From Dipteronia dyeriana (Eukaryota > Streptophyta > Magnoliopsida > Sapindales > Sapindaceae), in the NCBI GenBank assembly GCA_032871835.1, contig CM065300.1:196001-260000 (forward strand): a stretch of 64,000 bases of DNA. The letters are read 5' to 3'. Position numbers and translations under genes: made by a program. Shown here piece by piece: positions 1 through 14,100 of the stretch. Position 1 is the first letter of the stretch. Every line of letters starts with the position of its first letter. The notes beneath the pieces were generated by a model. That model ran no database searches and was not told the DNA's origin. It saw nothing but the letters and a program-made list of their open reading frames with translations.

Positions 1-3000
1 CATTGTAAAATTACTTTTTGACCCAATTTTGTAACAAGCAATTACTTCAATTCACTCATTAGACAAATATATAAATTTTAGGGCAATTAAAAGATTTCTA
101 CATGTTCGACCTGATAGTTTTTTTTTAAAAATGGTTAAAGAGGGAAAGTCGGCCTTATGAAATTGAAAATTCATTAATGCATTGTAAAATTACTTTTTAA
201 CCCAATTTTTTATCAAACAATTTCTTCAAATTACTCATTAGACAAATATAAAAATTTTAGGGCAATTAAAAGATTTCTACATGTTCGACCTGATAGTTTT
301 TTTAAAATCGGTTAAAGAGGGAAAGTCGGCCTTATGAAATTGAAAATTCATTATTGCATTGTAAAATTACTTTTTAACCTATTTTTTTAACAAGTAGTTT
401 CTTCAAATTACTAATTAGACAAATATTGAAATTTTAGGGAAATTAAAAGCTTTCAACATGTTCGACCTGATAGTTTGTTTAAAATCGGTTAATGAGGAAA
501 AATCGGCCATATGAAATTGAAAATTCATTATTGCATTGTAAAATTACTTTTTGACCCAATTTTGTAACAAGCAATTACTTCAAATTACTCATTAGACAAA
601 TATAGAAATTTTGGGGCAATTAAAAGCTTTCTACATGTTTGATCTGATAGTTTGTTTTAAAACGGTTAAAAAGGGAAAGTCGGCCTTCTGAAATAGAAAA
701 TTCATTATTGTATTGTAAAATTACTTTTTAACCCAATTTTTTAACAAGAAATTACTTTAAATTACTCATTAGACAAATATAGAAATTTTGGGGCAATTAA
801 TAGCTTTCTACATGTTTGATCTGATAGTTTGTTTTAAAACGGTTAAAAAGGGCAAGTCAGCCTTATGAAATTAAAAAATCATTATTGCATTGTAAAATTT
901 CTTTTTAACCCAATTTTTTAACAAGCAATTACTTCAAATTACTCATTAGACAAATATAGAAAGTTTGGGGCAAGTAAAAGCTTTCTACATGTTCGATCTG
1001 ATAGTTTGTTTTAAAACGGTTAAAAAGGGAAAGTCGGCCTTATGAAATTGAAAAATCATTATTGCATTGTAAAATTACTTTTTAACCCATTTTTTTAACA
1101 AGCAATTACTTCAAATTACTCATTAGACAAATATAAAATTTTAGGGCAATTAAAAGCTTTCTACATGTTCGACCTGATAGTTTGTTTAAAATCGGTTAAA
1201 GAGGGAAAGTCGGCCTTATGAAATTGAAAATTCATTATTGCATTGTAAAATTACTTTTTAACCCATTTTTTTAACAAGCAATTACTTCAAATTACTCATT
1301 AGACAAATATAAAAATTTTAGGGCAATTAAAAGCTTTCTACATGTTCGACCTGATAGTTTGTTTAAAATCGGTTAAAGAGGGAAAGTTGGCCTTATGAAA
1401 TTGAAAATTCATTATTGCATTGTAAAATTACTTTTTAACCCATTTTTTTAACAAGAAGTTTCTTCAAATTACTCATTAGACAAATATTTAAATACTGGGG
1501 AAATTAAAAGCTTTCAACATGTTCGACCTGATAGTTTGTTTAAAATCGGTTAAAGAGGGAAAATCGGCCTTATGAAATTGAAAATTCATTATTGCATTGT
1601 AAAATTACTTTTTGACCCAATTTTGTAACAAGCAATTACTTCAAATTACTCATAAGACAAATATAAAAAATTTTGGGGCAGTTAAAAGCTTTCTACATGT
1701 TTGATCTGATAGTTTGTTTTAAAACGGTTAAAGAGGGAAAGTCGGACTTATGAAATTAAAAAATCATTATTGCATTGTAAAATTTCTTTTTAACCCAATT
1801 TTTTAACAAGCAATTACTTCAAATTACTCATTAGACAAATATAGAAATTTTGGGGCAAGTAAAACCTTTCTACATGTTCGATCAGATAGTTTGTTTAAAA
1901 TCGGTTAAAGAGGGAAAGTCGGCCTTATGAAATTGAAAAATCATTATTGCATTGTAAAATTACTTTTTAACCCATTTTTTAACAAGCAATTACTTCAAAT
2001 TACTCATTAGACAAATATAGAAAATTTAGGGTAATTAAAAGCTTTCTACATGTTTGATCTGATAGTTTGTTTTAAAACGGTTAAAGAGGGAAAGTCGGAC
2101 TTATGAAATTAAAAAATCATTATTGCATTGTAAAATTTCTTTTTAACCCAATTTTTTAACAAGCAATTACTTCAAATTACTCATTAGACAAATATAGAAC
2201 CTTTGGGGCAAGTAAAAGCTTTCTATATGTTCGATCTGATAGTTTGTTTTAAAACGGTTAAAAAGGGAAAGTCGGCCTTATGAAATTGAAAAATCATTAT
2301 TGCATTGTAAAATTACTTTTTAACCCAATTTTTTAACAAGCAATTACTTCAAATTACTCATTAGACAAATATAAAAATTTTAGGGCAATTAAAAGCTTTC
2401 TACATGTTCGACCTGATAGTTTGTTTAAAATCGGTTAAAGAGGGAAAGTCGGCCTTATGAAATTGAAAATTCATTACTGTATTGTAAAATTACTTTTTAA
2501 CAAAAAAAAATTTAACAAGAAATTACTTCAAATTACTCATTAGACAAATATAGAAACTTTGGGGCAATTAAAAGCTTTTTACATATTCGATCTGATAGTT
2601 TGTTTCAAAACAGTTAAAGAGCGAAAGTCAGACTTATGAAATAGAAAAATCATTATTGCATTGTAAAATTACTTTTTAACCCAATTTTTTAACAAGCAAT
2701 TACTTCAAATTACTCATTAGACAAATACAAAAATTTAAGGGCAATTAAAAGCTTTCTACATGTTCGACCTGATAGTTTGTTTAAAATCGGTTTAAAGAGG
2801 GAAAGTCGGCCTTATGATATTGAAAATTCATAGTTGCATTGTAAAATTACTTTTTAACCCAAATTTTTAACAAGTAGTTACTTCAAAAAACTCATTCGAC
2901 AAATATATAAATTTTGGGGCAGTTAAAAGCTTTCTACATGTTCGATCTGATAGTTTGTTTTAAAACGGTTAAAGACGGAAAGTCAGGCTTAAGAAATTGA

Positions 3001-4079
3001 AAAATCATTATTGCATTGTAAAATTACTTTTTAACCCAAATTTTTTAGCAAGAAATTACTTCAAATTACTCATTAGACAGTATTAGAAATTTTGGGGCAA
3101 TTAAAAGCTTTCTACATTTTCGATCTGATAGTTTGTTTTAAAACGGTTAAAGAGTGAAAGTCGGCCTTATGAAATTGGAAATTCATTATTGCATTGTAAA
3201 ATTACTTTTTAACCTAATTTTTTAACATGTAGTTACTTCAAATTACTCATTAGACAAATATAGAAACTTTGGGGAAATTAAAAGCTTTCTACATGTTCGA
3301 CTTGATAGTTTTTTTAAAAACGGTTAAAGAGAGAAATTCTACCTTATGAAATTGAAAATTCGTTATTGCATTATAAAATTACTATTTAACCCGATTTTTT
3401 AACAAGTAATTACTTCTAATTATACATTAGACAAATATAGAAATTTTGGGGCAATTAAAAGCTTTCTACATGTTCGACCTGATAGTTTGTTAAAAAACGG
3501 TTAAAAAAAGAAATTCTGCCTTATGAAATTGAAAATTCATTATTGCATTGTAAAATTACTAATTAACCCAATTTTTCAACAAGTAATTATTTCAAATTAC
3601 ACATTAGACAAATATAGAAATTTTGACGCAATTAAAGGCTTTCTACATGTTCGGCGAGATAGTTTGTTTAAAAACAGTTTAAAAGGGAAATTATGCCTTA
3701 TGATATTGAAAATTCATTATTGCATTGTAAAATTACTTTTTAACCCAATTTTTTAACAAGTAATTACTTCAAACTACTCATTAAACAAATATAGAAATTT
3801 TGGGGCAATTAAAAGCTTTCTACATGTTCGACCTGATAGTTTTTTTTAAAACGGATAAAGAGGGAAAGTCGTCCTTATGAAATTGAAAATTCATTATTGC
3901 ATTGTAAAATTACTTTTTAACCCAATTTTTTATTAAACAATTACTTCAAATTACTCATTAGACAAATATAAAAATTTTAGGGCAATTAAAAGCTTTCTAC
4001 ATGTTCGACCTGATAGTTTAAAATCGGTTAAAGAGGGAAAGTCGGCCTTATGAAATTGAAAATTCATTATTACATTGTA

Positions 4080-7000
4080 AAATTACTTTTTAACCCAATT
4101 TTTTATCAAGTAATTACTTCAAATTACTCATTAGACAAATATAGAAATTTTGGGGCAACTAAAGCTTTCTACATGTTTGATATTATACTTTGTTTTAAAA
4201 AGGTTAAAGAGGGAAAGTTAGCCTTATGAAATTGAAAAATCATTATTGAATTGTAAAATTACTTTTAAAAAAAAAAATTAACAAGTAATTACTTGAAATT
4301 AATCATTAGACAAATATAGAAATTTTGGGGAAATTAAAAGCTTTCAACATGTTCGACCTGATAGTTTGTTTAAAATCGGTTAAAGAGGGAAAATCGGCCT
4401 TAATTCATTATTGCATTGTAAAATTACTTTTTGACCCAATTTTGTAACAAGCAATTACTTCAAATTACTCATTAGACAATATAGAAATTTTGGGGCAATT
4501 AAAAGCTTTCTACATGTTTAATCTGATAGTTTGTTTTAAAACGGTTAAAGAGGGAAAGTCGGACTTATGAAATTAAAAAATCATTATTGCATTGTAAAAT
4601 TAATTTTTAACCCTATTTTTTAACAAGCAATTACTTCAAATTACACATTAGACAAATATAGAAATTTTGGAGCAATTAAAAGCTTTCTACATGTTTGATC
4701 TGATAGTTTGTTTTAAAACGGTCAAAGATGGAAAGTCGGCCTTATGAAATTGAAAATTCATTATTGTATTGTAAAATTACTTTTTAACCCAATTTTTTAA
4801 CAAGCAATTACTTTAAATTACTCATTAGACAAATAGAAAAATTTTAGGGCAATTAAAAGCTTTCTACATGTTCGACCTGATAGTTTGTTTAAAATCGGTT
4901 AAAGAGGGAAAGTCGGCCTTATGAAATTGAAAATTCATTATTGCATTGTAAAATTACTTTTTAACCCAATTTTTTAACAAGTAACTACATCAAATTACTG
5001 ATTAGACAAATATAGAAATTTTGGGGCAACGAAAGCTTTCTACATGTTTGATCTGATAGTTTGTTTTGAAACGGTTAAAGAGGGAAAGTCGACCTTATGA
5101 AATTGAAAAATCATTATTGCATTGTAAAATTACTTTTTAACCCAATTTTTTAACAAGCAATTACTTCAAATTACTCATTAGACAAATATAGAAATTTTAG
5201 GGCAATTAAAAGCTTTCTACATGTTCGATCTGATAGTTTGTTTAATATCGGTTAAAAAGGGAAAGTCGGCCTTATGAAAATTAAAATTCATTATTGCATT
5301 GTAAAATTACTTTTTAACCCATTTTTTTAACAAGTAGTTACTTCAAATTACTCATTCGACAAATATATAAATTTTGGGGCAGTTAAAAGCTTTCTACATT
5401 TTCAATCTGATAGTTTGTTTTTAAACGGTTAAAGATGGAAAGTCGGCCTTGTGAAATTCAAAATTCATTATTGCATTGTAAAATTACATTTTAACATAAG
5501 AATTTAACATGTAGTTACTTCAAATTACTCATTAAACAAATATAGAAATTTTGGGGCAATTAAAAGCTTTCTACATGTTCGACCTGATAGTTTGTTTGAA
5601 AACGGTTAAATAAGGAAAGTCGGCCTTACGAAATTGAAAATTCATTATTGCATTGTAAAATAACTTTTTAACCCAATTTTTTAACAAGCAATTACTTCAA
5701 ATTACTCATTAGACAAATATAAAAATTTTGGGGCAATTAAAAGCTTTCTACATGTTCGACCTGATAGTTTGTTTAAAATCGGTTAAAGAGGGAAAGTCGG
5801 CCTTATGAAATTGAAAATTCATTATTGCATTGTAAAATTACTTTTTAACCCATTTTTTAAACTAGTTTCTTCAAATTACTCATTAGACAAATATAGAAAT
5901 TTTGGGGCAACTAAAGCTTTCTACATGTTTGATCTGATAGTTTGTTTTAAAACGGTTAAAGAGGGAAAGTCGGCCTTATGAAATTGAAAAATCATTATTG
6001 CATTGTAAAATTACTTTTTAACCCAATTTTTTAGCAAGTAATTACTTCTAATTACTCATTACACAAATATAGAAATTTTGGGGCAACTAAAGCTTTCTAC
6101 ATGTTTGATCTGATAGTTTATTTTAAAACGGTTAAAGAGGGAAAGTCGACCTTATGAAATTGAAAAATCAATATTGCATTGTCAAATTACTTTTTAACCC
6201 AATTTTTTATCAAGTAATTACTTCAAATTACTCATTAGACAAATATAGAAATTTTGGGGCAACTAAAGCTTTCTACATGTTTGATATTATACTTTGTTTT
6301 AAAAAGGTTAAAGAGGGAAAGTTAGCCTTATGAAATTGAAAAATCATTATTGAATTGTAAAATTACTTTTTAAAAAAAAAAATTAACAAGTAATTACTTG
6401 AAATTAATCATTAGACAAATATAGAAACTTTGGGGAAATTAAAAGCTTTCAACATGTTCGACCTGATAGTTTGTTTAAAATCGGTTAAAGAGGGAAAATC
6501 GGCCTTATGAAATTGAAAATTCATTATTGCATTGTAAAATTACTTTTTGACCCAATTTTGTAACAAGCAATTACTTCAAATTACTCATTAGACAATATAG
6601 AAATTTTGGGGCAATTAAAAGCTTTCTACATGTTTAATCTGATAGTTTGTTTTAAAACGGTTAAAGAGGGAAAGTCGGACTTATGAAATTAAAAAATTAT
6701 TATTGCATTGTAAAATTAATTTTTAACCCAATTTTTTAACAAGCAATTACTTTAAATTACTCATTAGAAAAATATAAAAATTTTAGGGCAATTAAAAGCT
6801 TTCTACATGTTCGACCTGATAGTTTGTTTAAAATCGGTTAAAGAGGGAAAGTCGGCCTTATGAAATTCAAAATTCATTATTGCATTGTAAAATTACTTTT
6901 TAACCCATTTTTTTAACAAGTAGTTACTTCAAATTACTCATTCGACAAATATATAAATTTTGGGGCAGTTAAAAGCTTTCTACATTTTCGATCTGATAGT

Positions 7001-8140
7001 TTGTTTTTAAACGGTTAAAGATGGAAAGTCGGCCTTGTGAAATTCAAAATTCATTATTGCATTGTAAAATTACATTTTAACATAAGAATTTAACATGTAG
7101 TTACTTCAAATTACTCATTAAACAAATATAGAAATTTTGGGGCAATTAAAAGCTTTCTACATGTTCGATCTGATAGTTTGTTTAATATCGGTTAAAAAGG
7201 GAAAGACGGCCTTATGAAAATTAAAATTCATTATTGCATTGTAAAATTACTTTTTAACCCATTTTTTTAACAAGTAGTTACTTCAAATTACTCATTCGAC
7301 AAATATATAAATTTTGGGGCAGTTAAAAGCTTTCTACATTTTCGATCTGATAGTTTGTTTTTATACGGTTAAAGATGGAAAGTCGGCCTTGTGAAATTCA
7401 AAATTCATTATTGCATTGTAAAATTACATTTTAACATAAGAATTTAACATGTAGTTACTTCAAATTACTCATTAAACAAATATAGAAATTTTGGGGCAAT
7501 TAAAAGCTTTCTACATGTTCGACCTGATAGTTTATTTGAAAACGGTTAAATAAGGAGAGTCGGCCTTACGAAATTGAAAATTCATTATTGCATTGTAAAA
7601 TTACTTTTTAACCCAATTTTTTAACAAGCAATTACTTCAAATTACGCATTAGACAAATATAAAAATTTTGGGGCAATTAAAAGCTTTCTACATGTTCGAC
7701 CTGATAGTTTGTTTAAAATCGGTTAAAGAGGGAAAGTCGGCCTTATGAAATTGAAAATTCATTATTGCATTGTAAAATTACTTTTTAACCCATTTTTTAA
7801 ACTAGTTTCTTAAAATTACTCATTAGACAAATATAGGAATTTTGGGGCAACTAAAGCTTTCTACATGTTTGATCTGATAGTTTGTTTTAAAACGGTTAAA
7901 GAGGGAAAGTCGGCCTTATGAAATTGAAAAATCATTATTGCATTGTAAAATTACTTTTTAACCCAATTTTTTAGCAAGTAATTACTTCAAATTACTCATT
8001 AGACAAATATAAAAATTTTGGGGCAACTAAAGCTTTCTACATGTTTGATCTGATAGTTTATTTTAAAACGGTTAAAGAGGGAAAGTCGACCTTATGAAAT
8101 TGAAAAATCAATATTGCATTGTCATATTACTTTTTAACCC
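4080..8140. repeat. Older nested satellite duplications (9, 11 and 12 monomers)
   Basis: Variant monomers recur at other multiples of 177 bp. The TTGATATTATACTTTG variant is at about 4176 and 6280 (offset about 2104, 12 monomers). CATAAGAATTTAACATG is at 5495, 7081 and 7435 (offsets 1586 and 354, i.e. 9 and 2 monomers). The TTTTTTAAACTAGTTTC deletion variant is at about 5852 and 7793 (offset about 1941, 11 monomers). These blocks lie left of, and overlap, the regular 3372 bp repeat and look like earlier rounds of amplification. Confidence 0.8.
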
Positions 8141-11100
8141 AATTTTTTGACAAAAAATTACTTCATATTACTCATTAGACAAATATAGAAATTTTGGGGC
8201 AATTAAAAGATTACTACATGTTTGATCTGATAGTTTGTTTTAAAACGGTTAAGGAGGGAAAGTCGGTCTTATGAAATTAAAAAATCATTATTGCATTGTA
8301 AAATTTCTTTTTAACCCAATTTTTTACAAGAAATTACTTCAAATTACTCATTAGCCAAATATAGAAATTTTGGGGCAATTAAAAGCTTTCTACATGTTCG
8401 ACCTGATAGTTTGTTTAAAATCGGTTAAAGAGAGAAAGTCGGCCTTATGAAATCGAAAATTCATTATTGTATTGTAAAATTACTTTTTAACCTAATTTTT
8501 TAACAAGCAATTACTTCAAATTACTCATTAGACAAATATAGAAACTTTGGGGCAAGTAAAAGCTTTCTACATGTTCGATCTGATAGTTTGTTTTAAAACG
8601 GTTAAAGAGGGAATGTCGGCCTTATGAAATTAAAAATTCATTATTGTATTGTCAAATTACTTTTTCACCCAATTTTTTAACAAGCAATTATTTCGAATTA
8701 CTCGTTAGACAAATATAGAAACTTTGGGGCAATTAAAAGCTTTCTACATGTTTGATCTGATAGTTTGTTTTAAAACGATTAAATAGCGAAAGACGGACTT
8801 ATGAAATTAAAAAATCATTATTGCATTGGAAAATTAATTTTTAACCCAATTTTTTAACAAGCAATTACTTCAAATTACTCATTAGACAAATATAGAAATT
8901 TTGGCTCAATTAAAAGCTTTCTACTGTTCGACCTGATAGTTTGTTTATAATCGGTTAAAGAGGGAAAGTCGGCCTTATGACATTGTAAATTCATTATTGC
9001 ATTGTAAAATTACTTTTTAACCCAATTTTTTATCAAGTAATTACTTCAAATTACTCATTAGACAAATATAGAAATTTTGGGGCAACTAAAACTTTCTACA
9101 TGTTTGATCTGATAGTTTGTTTTAAAACGGTTAAAGAGGGAAAGTCGGCCTTATGAAACGGAAAAAATCATTATTGCATTGTAAAATTACTTTTTAACCC
9201 AATTTTTTATCAAGTAATTACTTCAAATTACTCATTAGACAAATATAGAAATGTTGGGGCAACTAAAGCATTCTATATGTTTGATCTGATAGTTTGTTTT
9301 AAAACGGTTAAAGAGGGAATGTCGGCCTTATGAAATTGAAAAATCATTATTGCATTGTAAAATTACTTTTTAACCCAATTTTTTAACAAGTAATTACTTT
9401 AAATTACTCATTAGAGAAATATAGAAATTCTGGGGCAATTAAAATCTTTATACATATTCGACCCGATAGTTTGTTTAAATCGGTTAAAGAGGGAAAGTCG
9501 GCCTTATGAAATTGAAAAATCATTATTGCGTTGTAAAATTACTTTTTAACCCAATTTTTTAACAAGAAATTACTTCAAATTACTCCAAATTACTCATTAG
9601 ACAAATATAGAAATTTTGGGGCAATTAAAAGCTTTCGACATGTTTGATCTGATAGTTTGTTTTAAAACGGTTAAAGTGGGAAAGTCGGCCTTGTGAAATT
9701 AAAAAATCATTATTGCATTGTAAAATTTCTTTTTAGCCCAATTTTTTTAGCAAGAAATTACTTCAAATTACTCATTAGACAAATATAGAAATTTTGGGGC
9801 AATTAAAAGCTTTCTACATTTTCGATCTGATAGTTTGTTTTAAAACGGTTAAAGAGTGAAAGTCGGCATTATGAAATTGGAAATTCATTATTGCATTGTA
9901 AAATAACTTTTTAACCTGATTTTTTAACATGTAGTTACTTCAAATTACTCATTAGACAAATATAGAAATTTTGGGGCAATTAAAAGCTTTCTACATGTTC
10001 GGCCAGATAGTTTGCTTAAAAACGGTTAAAGAGGGAAATTCTACGTTATGAAATTGAAAATTCATTATTGCATTGTAAAATTACTTTTTAACCCAATTAT
10101 TTAATAAGTAATTACTTCAAATTACTAATTAGACACATAGAAATTTTGGGGCAATTAAAAGCTTTCTACATGTTCGACCTGATAGTTTGTTTAAAATCGG
10201 TTAAAGAGGGAAAGTCGGCCTTATGAAATTTAAAAATCATTATTGCATTGTAAAATTACTATTTAACCCAATTTTTTAACAAGCAATTACTTCAAATTAC
10301 TTCAAATTACTCATTAGACAAATATAAAAGTTTTGGGGCAATTAAAAGCTTTCTACATGTTCGGCCTGATAGTTTTTTTAAAAACGGTTAAATAGAGAAA
10401 TTCTACGTTATGAAATTAAAAATTCATTATTGCATTGTAAAATTACTTTTTAACCCAATTATTTAACAAGAAATTACTTCAAATTACTCATTAGCCAAAT
10501 ATAGAAATTTTAGGGCAATTAAAAGCTTTCTACATTTTTGACCTGATAGTTTGTTTAAAATCGGTTAAAGAGAGAAAGTCGGCCTTATGAAATCGAAAAT
10601 TCATTATTGTATTGTAAAATTACTTTTTAACCCAATTTTTTAATAAGCAATTACTTCAAATTACTCATTAGACAAATATAGAAACTTTGGGGCAAGTAAA
10701 AGCTTTCTACATGTTCGATCTGATAGTTTGTTTTAAAACGGTTAAAGAGGGAATGTCGGCCTTATGAAATTAAAAATTCATTATTGTATTGTCAAATTAC
10801 TTTTTCACCAAATTTTTTAACAAGCAATTATTTCGAATTACTCGTTAGACAAATATAGAAACTTTGGGGCAATTAAAAGCTTTTTACATGTTTGATCTGA
10901 TAGTTTGTTTTAAAACGGTTAAATAGCGAAAGACAGACTTATGAAATTAAAAAATCATTATTGCATTGTAAAATTAATTTTTAACCCAATTTTTTAACAA
11001 GTAATTACTTCAAATTACTCATTAGACAAATATAAAAATTTTGGGGCAATTAAAAGCTTTCTACATGTTCGACCTGATAGTTTGTTTAAAATCGGTTAAA

Positions 11101-14100
11101 GAGGGAAAGTCGGCCTTATGAAATTGAAAATTCATTATTGCATTGTAAAATTACTTTTTAACCCATTTTTTTAACTAGTTTCTTCAAATTACTCATTAGA
11201 CAAATATAGAAATTTTGGGGCAACTAAAGCTTTCTACATGTTTGATCTGATAGTTTGTTTTAAAACGGTTAAAGAGGGAAAGTCGGCCTTATGAAATTGA
11301 AAAATCATTATTGCATTGTAAAATTACTTTTTAACCCAATTTTTTAGCAAGTAATTACTTCAAATTACTCATTAGACAAATATAGAAATTTTGGGGCAAC
11401 TAAAGCTTTCTACATGTTTGATCTGATAGTTTATTTTAAAACGGTTAAAGAGGGAAAGTCGACCTTATGAAATTGAAAAATCAATATTGCATTGTCAAAT
11501 TACTTTTTAACCCAATTTTTTGACAAAAAATTACTTCATATTACTCATTAGACAAATATAGAAATTTTGGGGCAATTAAAAGCTTTTTACATGTTTGATC
11601 TGATAGTTTGTTTTAAAACGGTTAAGGAGGGAAAGTCGGCCTTATGAAATTAAAAAATCATTATTGCATTGTAAAATTTCTTTTTAACCCAATTTTTTAA
11701 CAAGAAATTACTTCAAATTACTCATTAGCCAAATATAGAAATTTTGGGACAATTAAAAGCTTTCTACATGTTCGACCTGATAGTTTATTTAAAATCGGTT
11801 AAAGAGAGAAAGTCGGCTTTATGAAATCGAAAATTCATTATTGTATTGTAAAATTACTTTTTAACCCAATTTTTTAACAAGCAATTACTTCAAATTACTC
11901 ATTAGACAAATATAGAAACTTTGGGGCAAGTAAAAGCTTTCTACATGTTCGATCTGATAGTTTGTTTTAAAACGGTTAAAGAGGGAATGTCGGTCTTATG
12001 AAATTAAAAATTCATTATTGTATTGTCAATTTACTTTTTCACCCAATTTTTTAACAAGCAATTATTTCGAATTACTCGTTAGACAAATATAGAAACTTTG
12101 GGGCAATTAAAAGCTTTCTACATGTTTGATCTGATAGTTTGTTTTAAAACGATTAAATAGCGAAAGACGGACTTATGAAATTAAAAAATCATTATTGCAT
12201 TGGAAAATTAATTTTTAACCCAATTTTTTAACAAGCAATTACTTCAAATTACTCATTAGACAAATATAGAAATTTTGGCTCAATTAAAAGCTTTCTACTG
12301 TTCGACCTGATAGTTTGTTTATAATCGGTTAAAGAGGGAAAGTCGGCCTTATGACATTGTAAATTCATTATTGCATTGTAAAATTACTTTTTAACCCAAT
12401 TTTTTATCAAGTAATTACTTCAAATTACTCATTAGACAAATATAGAAATTTTGGGGCAACTAAAACTTTCTACATGTTTGATCTGATAGTTTGTTTTAAA
12501 ACGGTTAAAGAGGGAAAGTCGGCCTTATGAAACGGAAAAATCATTATTGCATTGTAAAATTACTTTTTAACCCAATTTTTTATCAAGTAATTACTTCAAA
12601 TTACTCATTAGACAAATATAGAAATGTTGGGGCAACTAAAGCATTCTATATGTTTGATCTGATAGTTTGTTTTAAAACGGTTAAAGAGGGAATGTCGGCC
12701 TTATGAAATTGAAAAATCATTATTGCATTGTAAAATTACTTTTTAACCCAATTTTTTAACAAGTCATTACTTTAAATTACTCATTAGAGAAATATAGAAA
12801 TTCTGGGGCAATTAAAATCTTTATACATATTCGACCCGATAGTTTGTTTAAATCGGTTAAAGAGGGAAAGTCGGCCTTATGAAATTGAAAAATCATTATT
12901 GCGTTGTAAAATTACTTTTTAACCCAATTTTTTAACAAGAAATTACTTCAAATTACTCCAAATTACTCATTAGACAAATATAGAAATTTTGGGGCAATTA
13001 AAAGCTTTCGACATGTTTGATCTGATAGTTTGTTTTAAAACGGTTAAAGTGGGAAAGTCGGCCTTGTGAAATTAAAAAATCATTATTGCATTGTAAAATT
13101 TCTTTTTAGCCCAATTTTTTTAGCAAGAAATTACTTCAAATTACTCATTAGACAAATATAGAAATTTTGGGGCAATTAAAAGCTTTCTACATTTTCGATC
13201 TGATAGTTTGTTTTAAAACGGTTAAAGAGTGAAAGTCGGCATTATGAAATTGGAAATTCATTATTGCATTGTAAAATAACTTTTTAACCTGATTTTTTAA
13301 CATGTAGTTACTTCAAATTACTCATTAGACAAATATAGAAATTTTGGGGCAATTAAAAGCTTTCTATATGTTCGGCCAGATAGTTTGCTTAAAAACGGTT
13401 AAAGAGGGAAATTCTACGTTATGAAATTGAAAATTCATTATTGCATTGTAAAATTACTTTTTAACCCAATTATTTAATAAGTAATTACTTCAAATTACTA
13501 ATTAGACACATAGAAATTTTGGGGCAATTAAAAGCTTTCTACATGTTCGACCTGATAGTTTGTTTAAAATCGGTTAAAGAGGGAAAGTCGGCCTTATGAA
13601 ATTTAAAAATCATTATTGCATTGTAAAATTACTATTTAACCCAATTTTTTAACAAGCAATTACTTCAAATTACTTCAAATTACTCATTAGACAAATATAA
13701 AAGTTTTGGGGCAATTAAAAGCTTTCTACATGTTCGGCCTGATAGTTTTTTTAAAAACGGTTAAATAGAGAAATTCTACGTTATGAAATTAAAAATTCAT
13801 TATTGCATTGTAAAATTACTTTTTAACCCAATTATTTAACAAGAAATTACTTCAAATTACTCATTAGCCAAATATAGAAATTTTAGGGCAATTAAAAGCT
13901 TTCTACATTTTTGACCTGATAGTTTGTTTAAAATCGGTTAAAGAGAGAAAGTCGGCCTTATGAAATCGAAAATTCATTATTGTATTGTAAAATTACTTTT
14001 TAACCCAATTTTTTAATAAGCAATTACTTCAAATTACTCATTAGACAAATATAGAAACTTTGGGGCAAGTAAAAGCTTTCTACATGTTCGATCTGATAGT

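Noticed and set aside
3523..3756. 77-codon open frame in the satellite
   Set aside because: It is simply the repeat monomer read in one frame; neighbouring monomers are closed by stops.
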